64,000 nucleotides of DNA from Nonomuraea fuscirosea (lineage in GTDB: Bacteria > Actinomycetota > Actinomycetes > Streptosporangiales > Streptosporangiaceae): contig NZ_PVNG01000003.1 of assembly GCF_003001935.1 (NCBI RefSeq), positions 310,001 through 374,000 of the forward strand. The letters run 5' to 3'. The notes below the pieces were generated by a model. That model did no database searches. It was not told the origin of the DNA and saw only the letters and a list, made by a program, of their open reading frames with translations. The translations under genes were made by a program, and so were the position numbers. Shown piece by piece: positions 23,981-32,743 of the stretch; position 1 is the first letter of the stretch, and each line of letters begins with the position of its first letter.

Positions 23981-26152
23981 TCAGGGTTGTCGCAGGCTGC
24001 GGCGGACACGCTCCAGGTCGGCTTTCGCGGTCTTGGTCAGCGTCTGCTCTGGGCCCATGACGGCCTCGAAGCGTGCGGCCACTCGTTCGTATCCGGTGAG
24101 GGCGTCGCCGGAGCGTCCCGCGGCCTCGTACGCGGCGGCCAGGCCGTGCAGCGTGATCAGCGTGTCGGGGTGGTCGGCGCCGATCACCCGTTCCTGGGCG
24201 GCCGCGACCACTTCGTACAGGCGGGCGGCCTCGTCGGCGTGGCCGGCTGCCGCGTGTGCCCAGGCCACCCGGCCGCGGATGACCAGAGTGTCAGGACTGT
24301 CGGCGCCGAAGAGCCGCTCGTGATCGGCCGCCAGTTGCTCGAACAGGGCGACCGCCCGGTCCGGCTGCCCGGCGTCGACATTCACGTATGCCTGGGAGAA
24401 GCGGGCCTGCAGGAGGGTCGGATGGCCGGGGGCGAGCACGCGGGTCTGGTCGGCGACGACCTGGTCCAGGAGCGCCAGCGCCTCGGCGGGCCGGCCGGCC
24501 GTGTTGTGGGTGAACGCCAGCCAGGAGCGGGACAGCAGGGTGTCCGGGTGGTCATCGCCCAGGACCCGCGCACGTTCGGACGCGACGTGCTGGAAGAGCT
24601 CACATGCCTGCGGTGCCTGATCCGCCGTGTGCGACCGTGCCAGGATGAAGAGGGCGGTGAGTGTGTCCGGATGGTCGGCTCGCAGGAACTTCTCGCGCCC
24701 TGAGACGAGACTTTGAGCGATGGGAAAGGCTCGGATGTCGTCATTGAGGTAGATGAGGTGGTAGGCCGCCACCTCCCGTACGCGGAGCACGATCTCGGCA
24801 GCCGGCCGGATGTGCGCGGACTCGTCGCCGCCGAACTGCTCCACGGCTTCCCACAGGGCCGTCGCGTGGTCGGCGACGGCCATGATCGTGGGCCATTTCC
24901 GCCAGGTGTCCTTCTCGGTGATCTCCTCGACGGCCGCGCGCATCCGCTCAGCGGCCGTCTCGATCAACCGGGCCAGAGTGCGGTCACGCGTGGCCTGTTC
25001 GCGTACGGCGCGCCGGATCAGACGGTGGACGGACACGGTGGTGTCGTCGCGGCTGAAGGTCACCAGCGACCGAGCGGCCAACTCGCCCAGTGCCGTCTGT
25101 GCCTCCATGCCGAGGAGGTCCAGGCCGACGCCGGAGGTCGACAGCACCGACAGTTCGCCGAGCAGGTGCGCGGACGCCGGATCGATCTCGCCCACCGACC
25201 GCATGATCGCCTGCGCGACTCCTCTGGGGTACGGCTCGCCACGAGGCCGCGCCAGGAGCGTCTCGACCGGGGTGGTGCGCAGCCGTACAAGATAGGACGC
25301 ACAGGACAGGCGGGGAGGGCCGACCAGCGCGGCGGCGGCGATGGCCAGGGCGAGCGGCAGACGATCCAGCTCCTGGGCGAGCGGCAGGAACGCGTCGTGC
25401 TCGCTGCCGCCCACCCGCCTGCTGAGGTAGCCGACCGCCTCCTCCTCGGAGAACTGCTCCACCGTGATCAGCGTGGCGAGCCGTTCGAAGGACTGGTCGT
25501 TGGTGGTGATCAGTACGCGTGCCCGGCCGTGGGACGGGAGCAGCGACGCGAGCAGGTCGGGGTCCGTCGCGTTGTCGATCACCACGAGGTACGGTTCGCG
25601 CCGCTCCTGGAGCCAGGCTCTGACCTTGCGCGTCACGGTCGCCGCATCGTCGCCGTCGCCGCGGATCCGGAGTTCGGCGGCCAGCCGATCCACGGACCCC
25701 TGCAGTTGCCCGACGGTTTCCGCGTGCAGCCATGCCACCGGAATGCCCTGGTCGATGCAGGAGCGGGCGTAGGTCGCGGCCAGGTGTGTCTTGCCGACCC
25801 CGCGTCCGCCGGCCAGCGCGCACACCGCTGCCGCATGACGCGCGGAGAACACCTCGTCGATGCGCTCGCTCAGGTCCGGACGCGGCTGGAAGGCCTTCGG
25901 CTCGCGGGGAACCTCGCCGATCACCGCAGGGGCTGAGCGCCGGTCGTCATCGGGGACGGGCGCCGGGCCGGTGCCCGGCTTCGACTGCCCGGCCCAGATG
26001 GCGAGCGGAGTTCCCGGGAGAAGGACGACCAGCCCCACGACGATGCTCGTGGTGTCCAAGGCGAGCCCGCGCGCCACGCAGATCCACCAGGCCAGCACTC
26101 CCGCCGTGGACGGGACCACCGCGGCGATCGCGACTCTGAGCCAATGCGGCAT
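23981..26152 (-). CDS. STAND NTPase: membrane hairpin, NB-ARC-like ATPase and TPR repeats
   Basis: The 723-residue protein has two N-terminal membrane helices (about 5-27 and 33-52), then an NB-ARC-like P-loop ATPase with Walker A GGRGVGKTHLAAT, Walker B YLVVIDNA and a sensor-like RVLITTNDQS. A winged-helix-like part follows, then about six kinesin-light-chain-type TPR repeats of the form DHPDTL...LA..Y...G, for example LRADHPDTLTALFILARSH. The start at 26152 has AGGAAGG seven bases upstream; an ATG at 26221 also opens the frame. Such STAND proteins sense a ligand with the repeats and oligomerise. The membrane hairpin suggests an output at the membrane. The specific role is unknown. Confidence 0.82.
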   Translation of the reverse strand: MPHWLRVAIAAVVPSTAGVLAWWICVARGLALDTTSIVVGLVVLLPGTPLAIWAGQSKPGTGPAPVPDDDRRSAPAVIGEVPREPKAFQPRPDLSERIDEVFSARHAAAVCALAGGRGVGKTHLAATYARSCIDQGIPVAWLHAETVGQLQGSVDRLAAELRIRGDGDDAATVTRKVRAWLQERREPYLVVIDNATDPDLLASLLPSHGRARVLITTNDQSFERLATLITVEQFSEEEAVGYLSRRVGGSEHDAFLPLAQELDRLPLALAIAAAALVGPPRLSCASYLVRLRTTPVETLLARPRGEPYPRGVAQAIMRSVGEIDPASAHLLGELSVLSTSGVGLDLLGMEAQTALGELAARSLVTFSRDDTTVSVHRLIRRAVREQATRDRTLARLIETAAERMRAAVEEITEKDTWRKWPTIMAVADHATALWEAVEQFGGDESAHIRPAAEIVLRVREVAAYHLIYLNDDIRAFPIAQSLVSGREKFLRADHPDTLTALFILARSHTADQAPQACELFQHVASERARVLGDDHPDTLLSRSWLAFTHNTAGRPAEALALLDQVVADQTRVLAPGHPTLLQARFSQAYVNVDAGQPDRAVALFEQLAADHERLFGADSPDTLVIRGRVAWAHAAAGHADEAARLYEVVAAAQERVIGADHPDTLITLHGLAAAYEAAGRSGDALTGYERVAARFEAVMGPEQTLTKTAKADLERVRRSLRQP

Positions 26153-26275
26153 CTCCGCCCTTCCTGCACGCGAACGGTTTCGGGTGGTGAGTCGGAACGC
26201 CGTACTCGATGAGTGTGGCATGCGGTCGGTGATCTTTACATGGTGGTTTTCAGCGGCGCATCGGCGCTTCTCTGT

Positions 26276-27058
26276 TCAGCGGGTTGAGGTGTAGGAGGAG
26301 ACGATCAGCCATAAGGCGCCGGCCGCGATCAGTAAGGCGATGAGCGCGTTTCTTGTTCGGGTGGGGATCACGTTTTCGAGCTGTCCGCGCAGCAGGCTTC
26401 TGGTCACATGGACGGTGCCGGTCCAGGAGAAACGTGGACGTGGATGCCAGGCGGCCGATGCGACCAGTGCGGCGGCGAGGAGCAGGCGCCAGGGCGCTGA
26501 CTGCGTGAGGAGCAGTTCGAGGACGTCCGTGTCGCGGCCGGCGTACGACGCGATGCCGACGAGGACGAACAGGAGAAGGGCCGCGGCGGACAGCGGGTAG
26601 CAGGTGATCAAAAGCCAGGGCGGGGTGACGGCATGCGGGCGGCTGGTCCACGGGTCGGGGCCCGGTGAGAGGAAGGCGACGACGAGCCCGTACGCGAGCA
26701 GCGTCGCGATGGTGGCGACGGCTGTGAGGGTGGCTCGGCGGGAGCCGTTCATGACCAGGCCGGCCACGATGATCGGCAGCAGGAGAACGCCCCAGAACAG
26801 GAGTTCGGTCGGCAGGTCGTCCGGCGCGTACAAACCGAGCCCGTAGGGGCTGGCCAGCGAGTACGGATCCTCGGACTCTTCCGCCGGGTAGAGGTCTTCC
26901 ACTAAGAGCAGGGGAGCGCAGAACCAGGCGAAGGTCTGCCTGCCGATTCCGAAAGCGGTCAGGATCACCGGCCCGGACGCCGTCAAAACGGCGCTGAAAC
27001 GCAGCAGCGCCGCTTTCGGGGGTGACGTCTGGGCTTCGGGCTTCTGCTCCTGGGTCAT
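26276..27058 (-). CDS. Multi-pass membrane protein of unknown function next to the STAND NTPase
   Basis: The 260-residue protein has about six predicted membrane helices: around 20-45, 88-105, 112-130, 147-168, 187-203 and 238-256. A hydrophilic loop with acidic YPAEESEDPYS lies after the first. I recognise no family. It lies upstream of the STAND gene on the same strand with a 123-base spacer, so cotranscription is possible but not certain. Pairing with a membrane-anchored STAND protein suggests a joint membrane role; this is inference. Confidence 0.65.
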   Translation of the reverse strand: MTQEQKPEAQTSPPKAALLRFSAVLTASGPVILTAFGIGRQTFAWFCAPLLLVEDLYPAEESEDPYSLASPYGLGLYAPDDLPTELLFWGVLLLPIIVAGLVMNGSRRATLTAVATIATLLAYGLVVAFLSPGPDPWTSRPHAVTPPWLLITCYPLSAAALLLFVLVGIASYAGRDTDVLELLLTQSAPWRLLLAAALVASAAWHPRPRFSWTGTVHVTRSLLRGQLENVIPTRTRNALIALLIAAGALWLIVSSYTSTR

Positions 27059-27174
27059 GCCACCTTCTCCTGGAGAAGATCCATCGGAGAAGTGTAGTGA
27101 TGATGATCTTTGGTGGCTGCCCCCGGCGGCGAAGCGCCGACGGGGGCCATTGTCGGGATCAGAAGTTCAGAAGT

Positions 27175-28821
27175 TCAGAAGTACGGTGTCCAGCCCGGGT
27201 CGAGTGCCTTCCGGCTTTCGAACCTGTTGCCGCCCTTGCCGTTCCAGAGGTGCATCGTGTCGTTGGAGACGGCGGCGATGTCGGTGTGGCCGTCCCGGTT
27301 GACGTCGCCGAGTGACATCAGCGTGTTCGCGTACGGAAGCCAGCCGGGCCCCGTCTTCAGCCGGGTGGCGAATTCGTTGCCGCCTTCGCCGTTCCAGATG
27401 CAGAGGTCACCGGTGGCCTTTTCCACAGCGGCCAGATCTTCGATGCCGTCGCCGTTGAAGTCGCCGCCGATGGGCCGGGTGTAATTCTTCCAGCCGGGGC
27501 CGATCGTGGCCCTCGCGCCGAAAGTGTTGCCGCCCTTGCCGTTCCAGGCATAGAGCGTGTTGCCGGAGACGGCGGCGATGTCGGTGTGGCCGTCGCCGTT
27601 GATGTCGCCCACGGACGTCAGCGTGTCCCCGTAGGGGAGCCAGCCGGACCCGGCCCGCACCGGATCGGTGAACGTGTTGCCGCCCTGGCCGTTCCAGACG
27701 TACAGCAGGCCTGTGGTTTTGTCGGTGGCGAGCAGGTCGGTGCGCCCGTCGCCGTCGAAGTCGCCGGCGACCGGCCGGTTGTAGGCGGTCCAGTCGCCTC
27801 CTACGTGGGTTCTGCCCCAGAAGTCGTTGGCGCCTTTGCCGGTCCAGACGTTCAGCGATCCGGTTTTCGTGGAGAAGATGTCACCCACGCCGTCGGCGTT
27901 GAAGTCCGGTGTGTTCGCCGCCGTCATCGCGGCATAGTGGGTCGCGAGTTCCTTGCCCGTGAGCGCGCGGTTGTAGAGGGCGAACTTTCCGACGGCGCCC
28001 TTGAACCAGGACTCCTTGCTGCGGGTCCCGACGCGGACGGGTGCCGGTCCCGGTCTGGGTTTGACGATGACCTCGTCCGGTTTGCCAGGGCGGTAGACCA
28101 GCTGGGAACTGCTTTTGAGTACGCCGTCGCGGTAGATCCGCACCATGCCGTATTCGCCTTCCGAGGTGTCGAAGGTGAAGGCGACGTGGATCCATTCGTT
28201 CACCCGCACGCTCTCCTGGAAACCCGCGCCGGCGCCGTAACCGCCGTCCAGGTTCCAGGCGTATCCGGAAATGCGGTTGGGCCGGTTGTCGTCGGTGACC
28301 TTGGAGTACATCCGGCCGGCCCATTCCTGATCGCCGCCCTTCTTCGACTTCGTGCCCTTACCCAGGAAGTAGACATAGCCGGTCTGCTCCTCGTTCGGGA
28401 ACTGGAGGGTGTGCGGCCTGATCCAGGCTTCCACGGTGAACTTGCCGGTCGTGGAGATGTGGAACTTACCGGAGTCCGGCACCTCGAAGTAGCCGGAAGA
28501 GCCGTTGAAGGCCGCGGCGCCGTCCCGGTTGGGCAACTGGACCGAACTGGAGACATTGTGGAAGGTGCCCTTGTAGGCGTTGCCGCTCCAGTCGGTCTCC
28601 GTACCGTGGGACGGGTGCGACAGCCGCCAGTAGGCGACGGGTTTGTGTGACAGGACCAGCTTGTCGTAGGCGCTCAGACCTCCGGGCTGGGCGGCCACGG
28701 CCTGCCGGGCGTCCGCGACCGCCGGCGCGGGTCCGTGGACGGCCGCGCTCACCGTCACCAGTGCGGTGCTCATCCCCACCGCGAGGGTACGCAGGTGCGC
28801 CATGCCGAGCCGTCTCCCCAT
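27175..28821 (-). CDS. Secreted protein with LamG domain and FG-GAP/VCBS repeats
   Basis: The 548-residue protein has a signal peptide (about 1-40, with an alanine-rich end), then a LamG/concanavalin-like domain (about 75-260, with KFTVEAWIRPH and GAVGKFALYNRALTGKEL). Five FG-GAP/VCBS repeats follow, each with a calcium-loop DxNxDGxxD: DFNADGVGD, DFDGDGRTD, DINGDGHTD, DFNGDGIED and DVNRDGHTD. These form a beta-propeller. LamG plus propeller suggests binding of an extracellular carbohydrate. The start at 28821 keeps the signal peptide; an ATG at 28803 is possible. It is not obviously linked to its neighbours. Confidence 0.85.
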   Translation of the reverse strand: MGRRLGMAHLRTLAVGMSTALVTVSAAVHGPAPAVADARQAVAAQPGGLSAYDKLVLSHKPVAYWRLSHPSHGTETDWSGNAYKGTFHNVSSSVQLPNRDGAAAFNGSSGYFEVPDSGKFHISTTGKFTVEAWIRPHTLQFPNEEQTGYVYFLGKGTKSKKGGDQEWAGRMYSKVTDDNRPNRISGYAWNLDGGYGAGAGFQESVRVNEWIHVAFTFDTSEGEYGMVRIYRDGVLKSSSQLVYRPGKPDEVIVKPRPGPAPVRVGTRSKESWFKGAVGKFALYNRALTGKELATHYAAMTAANTPDFNADGVGDIFSTKTGSLNVWTGKGANDFWGRTHVGGDWTAYNRPVAGDFDGDGRTDLLATDKTTGLLYVWNGQGGNTFTDPVRAGSGWLPYGDTLTSVGDINGDGHTDIAAVSGNTLYAWNGKGGNTFGARATIGPGWKNYTRPIGGDFNGDGIEDLAAVEKATGDLCIWNGEGGNEFATRLKTGPGWLPYANTLMSLGDVNRDGHTDIAAVSNDTMHLWNGKGGNRFESRKALDPGWTPYF

Positions 28822-28901
28822 GACGTGAGTGCCTCGCCTTCTTCGTCCTGTGCCAGGACGGCTCAAGGTAGGAGACCTCGGTATATCGGCGGTATGTGGC
28901 T

Positions 28902-29276
28902 TCAGGGCTGATGGTGCGCGCCCCAGTCCCAGAGTGCTTGCAGAACAGGGCCGAGGCGGCGTCCGTGCGGGGTGAGCGTGTAGTGGACCCGGGGCGGCCA
29001 ACCGGGGCAACGGCGGCGATCGAGTACGCCGGCGCGCGTCAGGTGCGCCAGCCGTTCGGACAGGACCTTGTCCGACAGCGCAGGCAGGGCATGGCGGAGT
29101 TCGGTGAACGTGTGGTCGCCGCGCAGGAATTCGCGGATCACCAGGGTCGTCCAGCGGCCGTGCAGGGCGGCCAGGGTGATCTCCACCGGGCAGGAGGGGG
29201 TGGGTTCGGTGACCTTCGCGCGAGGGTCGTCGGGCACTCCCGGCCGGGGAGGGTGACCAACTGTTTGGTGAGTCAC
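28902..29276 (-). CDS. HxlR-family transcriptional regulator
   Basis: The 124-residue winged-helix protein has the HxlR beginning SCPVEITLAALHGRWTTLVIREFL and the recognition region FTELRHALPALSDKVLSERLAHL. HxlR proteins are often redox or electrophile sensors; the N-terminal cysteine before PVE is conserved in that group. It is divergent from the SnoaL-like gene, with a 62-base spacer, and a small palindrome (29256-29269) overlaps its first codons. It probably controls the SnoaL-like gene and itself. Confidence 0.88.
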   Translation of the reverse strand: MTHQTVGHPPRPGVPDDPRAKVTEPTPSCPVEITLAALHGRWTTLVIREFLRGDHTFTELRHALPALSDKVLSERLAHLTRAGVLDRRRCPGWPPRVHYTLTPHGRRLGPVLQALWDWGAHHQP

Positions 29277-29338
29277 GAGGGCGCCTCCTAGCGTTGCCGC
29301 GTCTGAGTGATTTCTACCTGCTGGAAAGGTGTGCGGTG

Positions 29339-29743
29339 ATGATGCGGCAACTTGCCGAACGTCCCGAGGACGTGCCCGCGGTGTTCGCCGAGCGGTTCAA
29401 CAGCGGTGACGCGGAGGCGGTGGCGGAGGTTTATGAGAGCGGTGCGGTGTTCGTCCCGGAACCGGGCACTGGGCTGACGGGACAGGACGCCCGTGCCGCC
29501 AACGAGCGATTCCTGGGTCTCGGGCTGCCGATCGACGTCCGGCCGCGACACGTCTACGCCACGGGCGACATCGCCCTGCTGATCGTCGACTGGACGATCG
29601 ATGGCACGGATGGTGACGGCCACCCCGTGCACATCGAGGGCACCGCCACGGATGTCGCCCGGCGCGGGGAAGATGGGCGCTGGCGCTACGCCGTTGACAA
29701 CCCGTTCGGCGTGAAACCGCAAGTCGGCGGCCGGCCGGAGTAG
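29339..29743 (+). CDS. SnoaL-like (NTF2-fold) protein
   Basis: The 134-residue protein has the SnoaL/NTF2 pattern: FAERFNSGDAEAVAEVYESGAVFV at the start, a central strand region and a C-terminal DGRWRYAVDNPFG. Such proteins are small cone-shaped enzymes or binding proteins. The ATG at 29339 has GGAAAGG at a normal distance; the frame is open to 29294 but a TTG there is less likely. It is divergent from the HxlR gene. The substrate is unknown. Confidence 0.78.
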   Translation: MMRQLAERPEDVPAVFAERFNSGDAEAVAEVYESGAVFVPEPGTGLTGQDARAANERFLGLGLPIDVRPRHVYATGDIALLIVDWTIDGTDGDGHPVHIEGTATDVARRGEDGRWRYAVDNPFGVKPQVGGRPE

Positions 29744-29768
29744 TCGTTCGGCCGGGCCGGTGCCGCGC

Positions 29769-30491
29769 CTAGGCTTCCCGCAGGAGCCGGGTCAGGCGGT
29801 CCCAGGCCGGGGAGGAGGCTTCGGGCTGGGACTGCTGGGCGAGCCGGGCGACGGCCGGGTTCTGCACGGGGCGGGTCTCGGAGCGGCTGTGGTGGCGGGC
29901 GAACCACTCGCGGGTACGGTCCGCGAGCCCCGGGAGCCGGGGGTCGTCCGGGGACCAGTGGTAGGCGGCGTCGTGGTCGAGGTAGAGCGCGCGGAACTCG
30001 GGATCGGCGATGAGCTCGTGCTTCTCGGCGAGCCACACCGCGGCGTCCTCGGGGGAGGCCGTCTGCATGAGGATCCAGCCGTCGCGTTCGAGCTGGATCT
30101 GGCGCTCGCTGACGCCGAGGTCGCGCAGGGCGTCGAGGTGGTCGGCGACCTCGGGGGAGACGTAGAGCCGGTCGCCGCCCTGGAGCTGGGCGAGCTGGTC
30201 GCGCAGGCGCTCCAGTTGGGCGATGCGGTCCTGGAGGGTCAGGTCGATCTCGGTGACGGCCGCGGCGAGCTCGTCCGGGTCGGCGTCGAGGAGGTTCTTG
30301 ATGCGGGCCAGCGGTACACCCGCGTGGGCCAGGGTTCTGATCTTGACGAGGTCGATGGCCTCCTTGGCGGTGTAGCGCCGGTAGCCGGAGGAGTCGCGGC
30401 CGGGCTCGGTGAGCAGGCCGCGCTCGTGATAGTGACGGATGGCCTTGGTGGTCACCCCGGCGTAGTTCGCCAACTGGCCGATCGTGAACAT
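29769..30491 (-). CDS. MerR-family transcriptional regulator
   Basis: The 240-residue protein has an N-terminal MerR DNA-binding domain (MFTIGQLANYAGVTTKAIRHYHERGLL, GYRRY) and the linking coiled coil. The C-terminal ~140 residues are helical and contain no TipAS-type cysteine or metal motif; the ligand is unknown. The start at 30491 has GGAAGG nine bases before it; an ATG at 30512 adds seven residues. It is downstream of the serine hydrolase on the same strand, and the hydrolase promoter has a MerR-type arrangement, so it likely controls this operon including itself. Confidence 0.88.
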   Translation of the reverse strand: MFTIGQLANYAGVTTKAIRHYHERGLLTEPGRDSSGYRRYTAKEAIDLVKIRTLAHAGVPLARIKNLLDADPDELAAAVTEIDLTLQDRIAQLERLRDQLAQLQGGDRLYVSPEVADHLDALRDLGVSERQIQLERDGWILMQTASPEDAAVWLAEKHELIADPEFRALYLDHDAAYHWSPDDPRLPGLADRTREWFARHHSRSETRPVQNPAVARLAQQSQPEASSPAWDRLTRLLREA

Positions 30492-30546
30492 GCCGGGCAT
30501 CCTTCCATTCATCAGGCGGTTTTCTGAACGGGTCGGGTGCGGTGGG

Positions 30547-31971
30547 TCAGGTGCGGCGGGTGAGGCGGCCGCCGGCGTTGCGGAAGCGGGCCCGGCCGTC
30601 GCTGACGTCGTGGTACGAGACGAGCAGCAGCCTCAGGTAGCCGTCGAACACCTCCATCGGGTACCCCTCCGGTGCGAACAGGCCGGGACGGATCGGGACG
30701 TAGCGCTGCGGCGGTGCGGAGGTCGTGCCGCCGGCGAACGCGGTGAAGATCCGCTCCTGCGACTCGTCCGCCGGTTCGTAGGTCGTCCGCTCCTCCAACC
30801 GGCCGTCCACGATGCTGACGTCGATGCGGAGCTGGTCGGAGCGGTACGTGCCCACGTACGGAGTCAGGTCGACGTCCTCGCGCACGCCGGTGATCAGCGT
30901 GGGCAGCGCGACGCCGAGGTGGTCGGTCAGCAGCCAGCGCAGCAGCCGGTCCTGCACCATGAGCGCTCCCGGGGTGTTGCCGAAGGCGGTGAAGACGAGG
31001 TCGTGCTCGGGCACGACGCACAGGAGGGACACCCCGCCGGGTGACGCGCCGGACATGGCCAGCACCGTCGTGTCGCCGAAGGGATAGAGCACCCAGCCCA
31101 TTCCTATCGGCGGCACGTTCGGGCTGTCCATGTCGTACGAGACCCGCTGCATCAGCGCGGCCGACTCGGCGGACAGGACGCGCGCACCCGATGGGGAGAC
31201 GCCGCCCGCGAGGTGGGTGCGGCCGAAGGCGAGCAGGTCGGCGACGGTGCCGATCGGGGTGCCGCCGGCCGGCCCCCAGGTCTCGGGCAGCGTGAACATG
31301 GTCGTCGGCCGCAGCAGCATGGTCTCGGGGTCGGGGAAGTGGCCGACGGCCGTGCTGCGCAGGATGGCCTGCTCGGCCGACGTGCTGGAGTCCGTCATGC
31401 CGACGGGCGCGTAGACGTCACGTGCGAGCAGTTCGGCGAAGGGCAGGCCGGTCACCACCTCCAGCAGGCGGCCGGCGAGGATCATGCCGCCGTTGGAGTA
31501 GCTGAGCTGCTCGCCCGGCTCGAACAGGATGCCGCACCCGCCGGCCAGGCCGTCCACGTACGTCTTCAGCGCGTCGCGGCCCTTGGCGTCGGGGAAGTAC
31601 AGGTCCGCGTCGATGCCGTTGGTGTGCGAGAGCAGGTGCCGGACCAGGATCTTGTCCGCCGCGCCCGGCACGGTCAGGGCGAACTCGGGCAGATAGGCGA
31701 CCACCGGCGTGTCGAGGTTCAGCCGCCCGCGCTCGACCTGCTGCAGGACCAGTGTGGTGGTGAGGACCTTGGTGACCGAGCCGAAGAGGAAGCCGGTGTG
31801 CTCCAGCATGGGCGCGCCGGTGGTGAGGTTGGCGGTGCCGTGGGCGACGATGATCTGTTCGCCGGCGTGGTGGACGCCGGACACGAAGCCGGGCACCTCG
31901 CCGGACTCGCAGGCGGTGGCGATCTGCTCGCGGAAGTGGGTCTCGACGGTGTGGAGCGCGTTGGTGTTCAT
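30547..31971 (-). CDS. Serine hydrolase, beta-lactamase/class C type
   Basis: The 474-residue protein is a beta-lactamase-related serine hydrolase (esterase or D-alanyl-carboxypeptidase-like). GSVTK is the SxxK motif with nucleophile and general base, YSN is the second motif, and SGASPGG replaces the third KTG-like motif. After about residue 360 there is an extra domain (YVGTYRSDQLRIDV...). No signal peptide is seen, so it is probably cytoplasmic. The ATG at 31971 was chosen because the MerR-type -10 lies right before it; an ATG at 31980 is the alternative. Substrate unknown. Confidence 0.85.
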   Translation of the reverse strand: MNTNALHTVETHFREQIATACESGEVPGFVSGVHHAGEQIIVAHGTANLTTGAPMLEHTGFLFGSVTKVLTTTLVLQQVERGRLNLDTPVVAYLPEFALTVPGAADKILVRHLLSHTNGIDADLYFPDAKGRDALKTYVDGLAGGCGILFEPGEQLSYSNGGMILAGRLLEVVTGLPFAELLARDVYAPVGMTDSSTSAEQAILRSTAVGHFPDPETMLLRPTTMFTLPETWGPAGGTPIGTVADLLAFGRTHLAGGVSPSGARVLSAESAALMQRVSYDMDSPNVPPIGMGWVLYPFGDTTVLAMSGASPGGVSLLCVVPEHDLVFTAFGNTPGALMVQDRLLRWLLTDHLGVALPTLITGVREDVDLTPYVGTYRSDQLRIDVSIVDGRLEERTTYEPADESQERIFTAFAGGTTSAPPQRYVPIRPGLFAPEGYPMEVFDGYLRLLLVSYHDVSDGRARFRNAGGRLTRRT

Positions 31972-31978
31972 GTGGAGC

Positions 31979-32010
31979 ATCGTCGAGGCTTGCCCCAGGG
32001 GCAAGGTCAA
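31979..32010 (-). promoter_or_regulatory. MerR-type promoter of the serine hydrolase-merR operon
   Basis: On the minus strand -35 TTGACC (32010-32005) is followed, 20 bases later, by a weak -10 GACGAT (31984-31979), an over-long spacer typical of MerR-activated promoters. The spacer contains the perfect palindrome CTTGCCCC-A-GGGGCAAG (31989-32005). The start codon is 7 bases after the -10, so the message is probably leaderless. Confidence 0.6.
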
Positions 32011-32079
32011 GGGTCCGATCGGGAACGGATCCGCCGTCGTCCCCGGTGCCGTCGCCGGGTCCCCGATACGGTGGGATTC

Positions 32080-32448
32080 GTGTCATGGACCCTCGAAACG
32101 CCCGACGGCAGGTCGCTGAGGGTCAACGCCTGGAACTGGCGGCCGACCCTGGAGCTGCTGGAACAGGCCCGCGTACTGGACGAGGAGACGCTGGAACTGC
32201 TCGGCTACAACATCCTGGTGGAGCTGAGCGGGGCGGACGCCCGGCGGATCGCCGTCTTCCTCGACGGTTACCTGCCGGCCGTGCCCGGTGAGGGACGGGT
32301 GCTGCTCGACGGGACGGTCACCACGGAACCCGACACCTTCGAATTCCACCGCGACGACCTCGGCCGCAACTACTCGGCCACGGCCCAATGGCTGACCCGG
32401 TTCAGGGATTTCTGCCGGGACGCGCCGGACGGCTTCTCCTGCTCCTGA
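32080..32448 (+). CDS. Hypothetical protein (122 aa)
   Basis: An acidic soluble protein of 122 residues that I do not recognise. It begins VSWTLETPDGRSLRVNAWNW, then ELLGYNILVELSGADARRIAVFLDGYL, and ends FSCS. TACGGT (32067-32072) is 7 bases before the GTG and fits a leaderless -10. The frame is open far upstream but only as shadow of the serine hydrolase. It is divergent from that hydrolase and shares the short spacer with its promoter. Confidence 0.65.
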   Translation: MSWTLETPDGRSLRVNAWNWRPTLELLEQARVLDEETLELLGYNILVELSGADARRIAVFLDGYLPAVPGEGRVLLDGTVTTEPDTFEFHRDDLGRNYSATAQWLTRFRDFCRDAPDGFSCS

Positions 32449-32743
32449 CCAGCCCTCGCGCCCTTTCACGCTGGCGAAGCGGGTGGTCCGGATCAGAGCC
32501 GGGGCGCACCCGCGACGACGTCCAGCACGTTGCGCGGGTTGGTGCCTGAGGGTGCCGAGCAGGCGCATGCCGTCGTTCACCCGGCGCCAGCGGTAGGTCC
32601 GCGTCACCCCTCGGGGTGCTTCTCATCGCGCAGGTGGGCGATCGTGACGCCGTCCATGGCGACGCAGCTGTTGACGGCGTACCGGACGAAACCTTCTTCG
32701 CGGACGCGGACGCGGACACGGACGCTCTTGGAGGCAGGGGCCG
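32449..32743. other. Spacer without a supportable gene
   Basis: Between the 122-residue gene and the NmrA-like gene no frame has the character of a real gene. A minus-strand stretch (about 32604-32690) reads NSCVAMDGVTIAHLRDEKHP, faintly like a DUF397 end but far too partial. CGGACG is repeated four times with one change at about 32699-32724. Confidence 0.4.

Noticed and set aside
32699..32724. CGGACG hexamer repeat as phase-variable tract
   Set aside because: It is short, lies outside any supported gene, and hexamers would not shift frame.
32604..32743. DUF397-like fragment on the minus strand
   Set aside because: Only about 20 residues look similar, with no start and no ribosome site.
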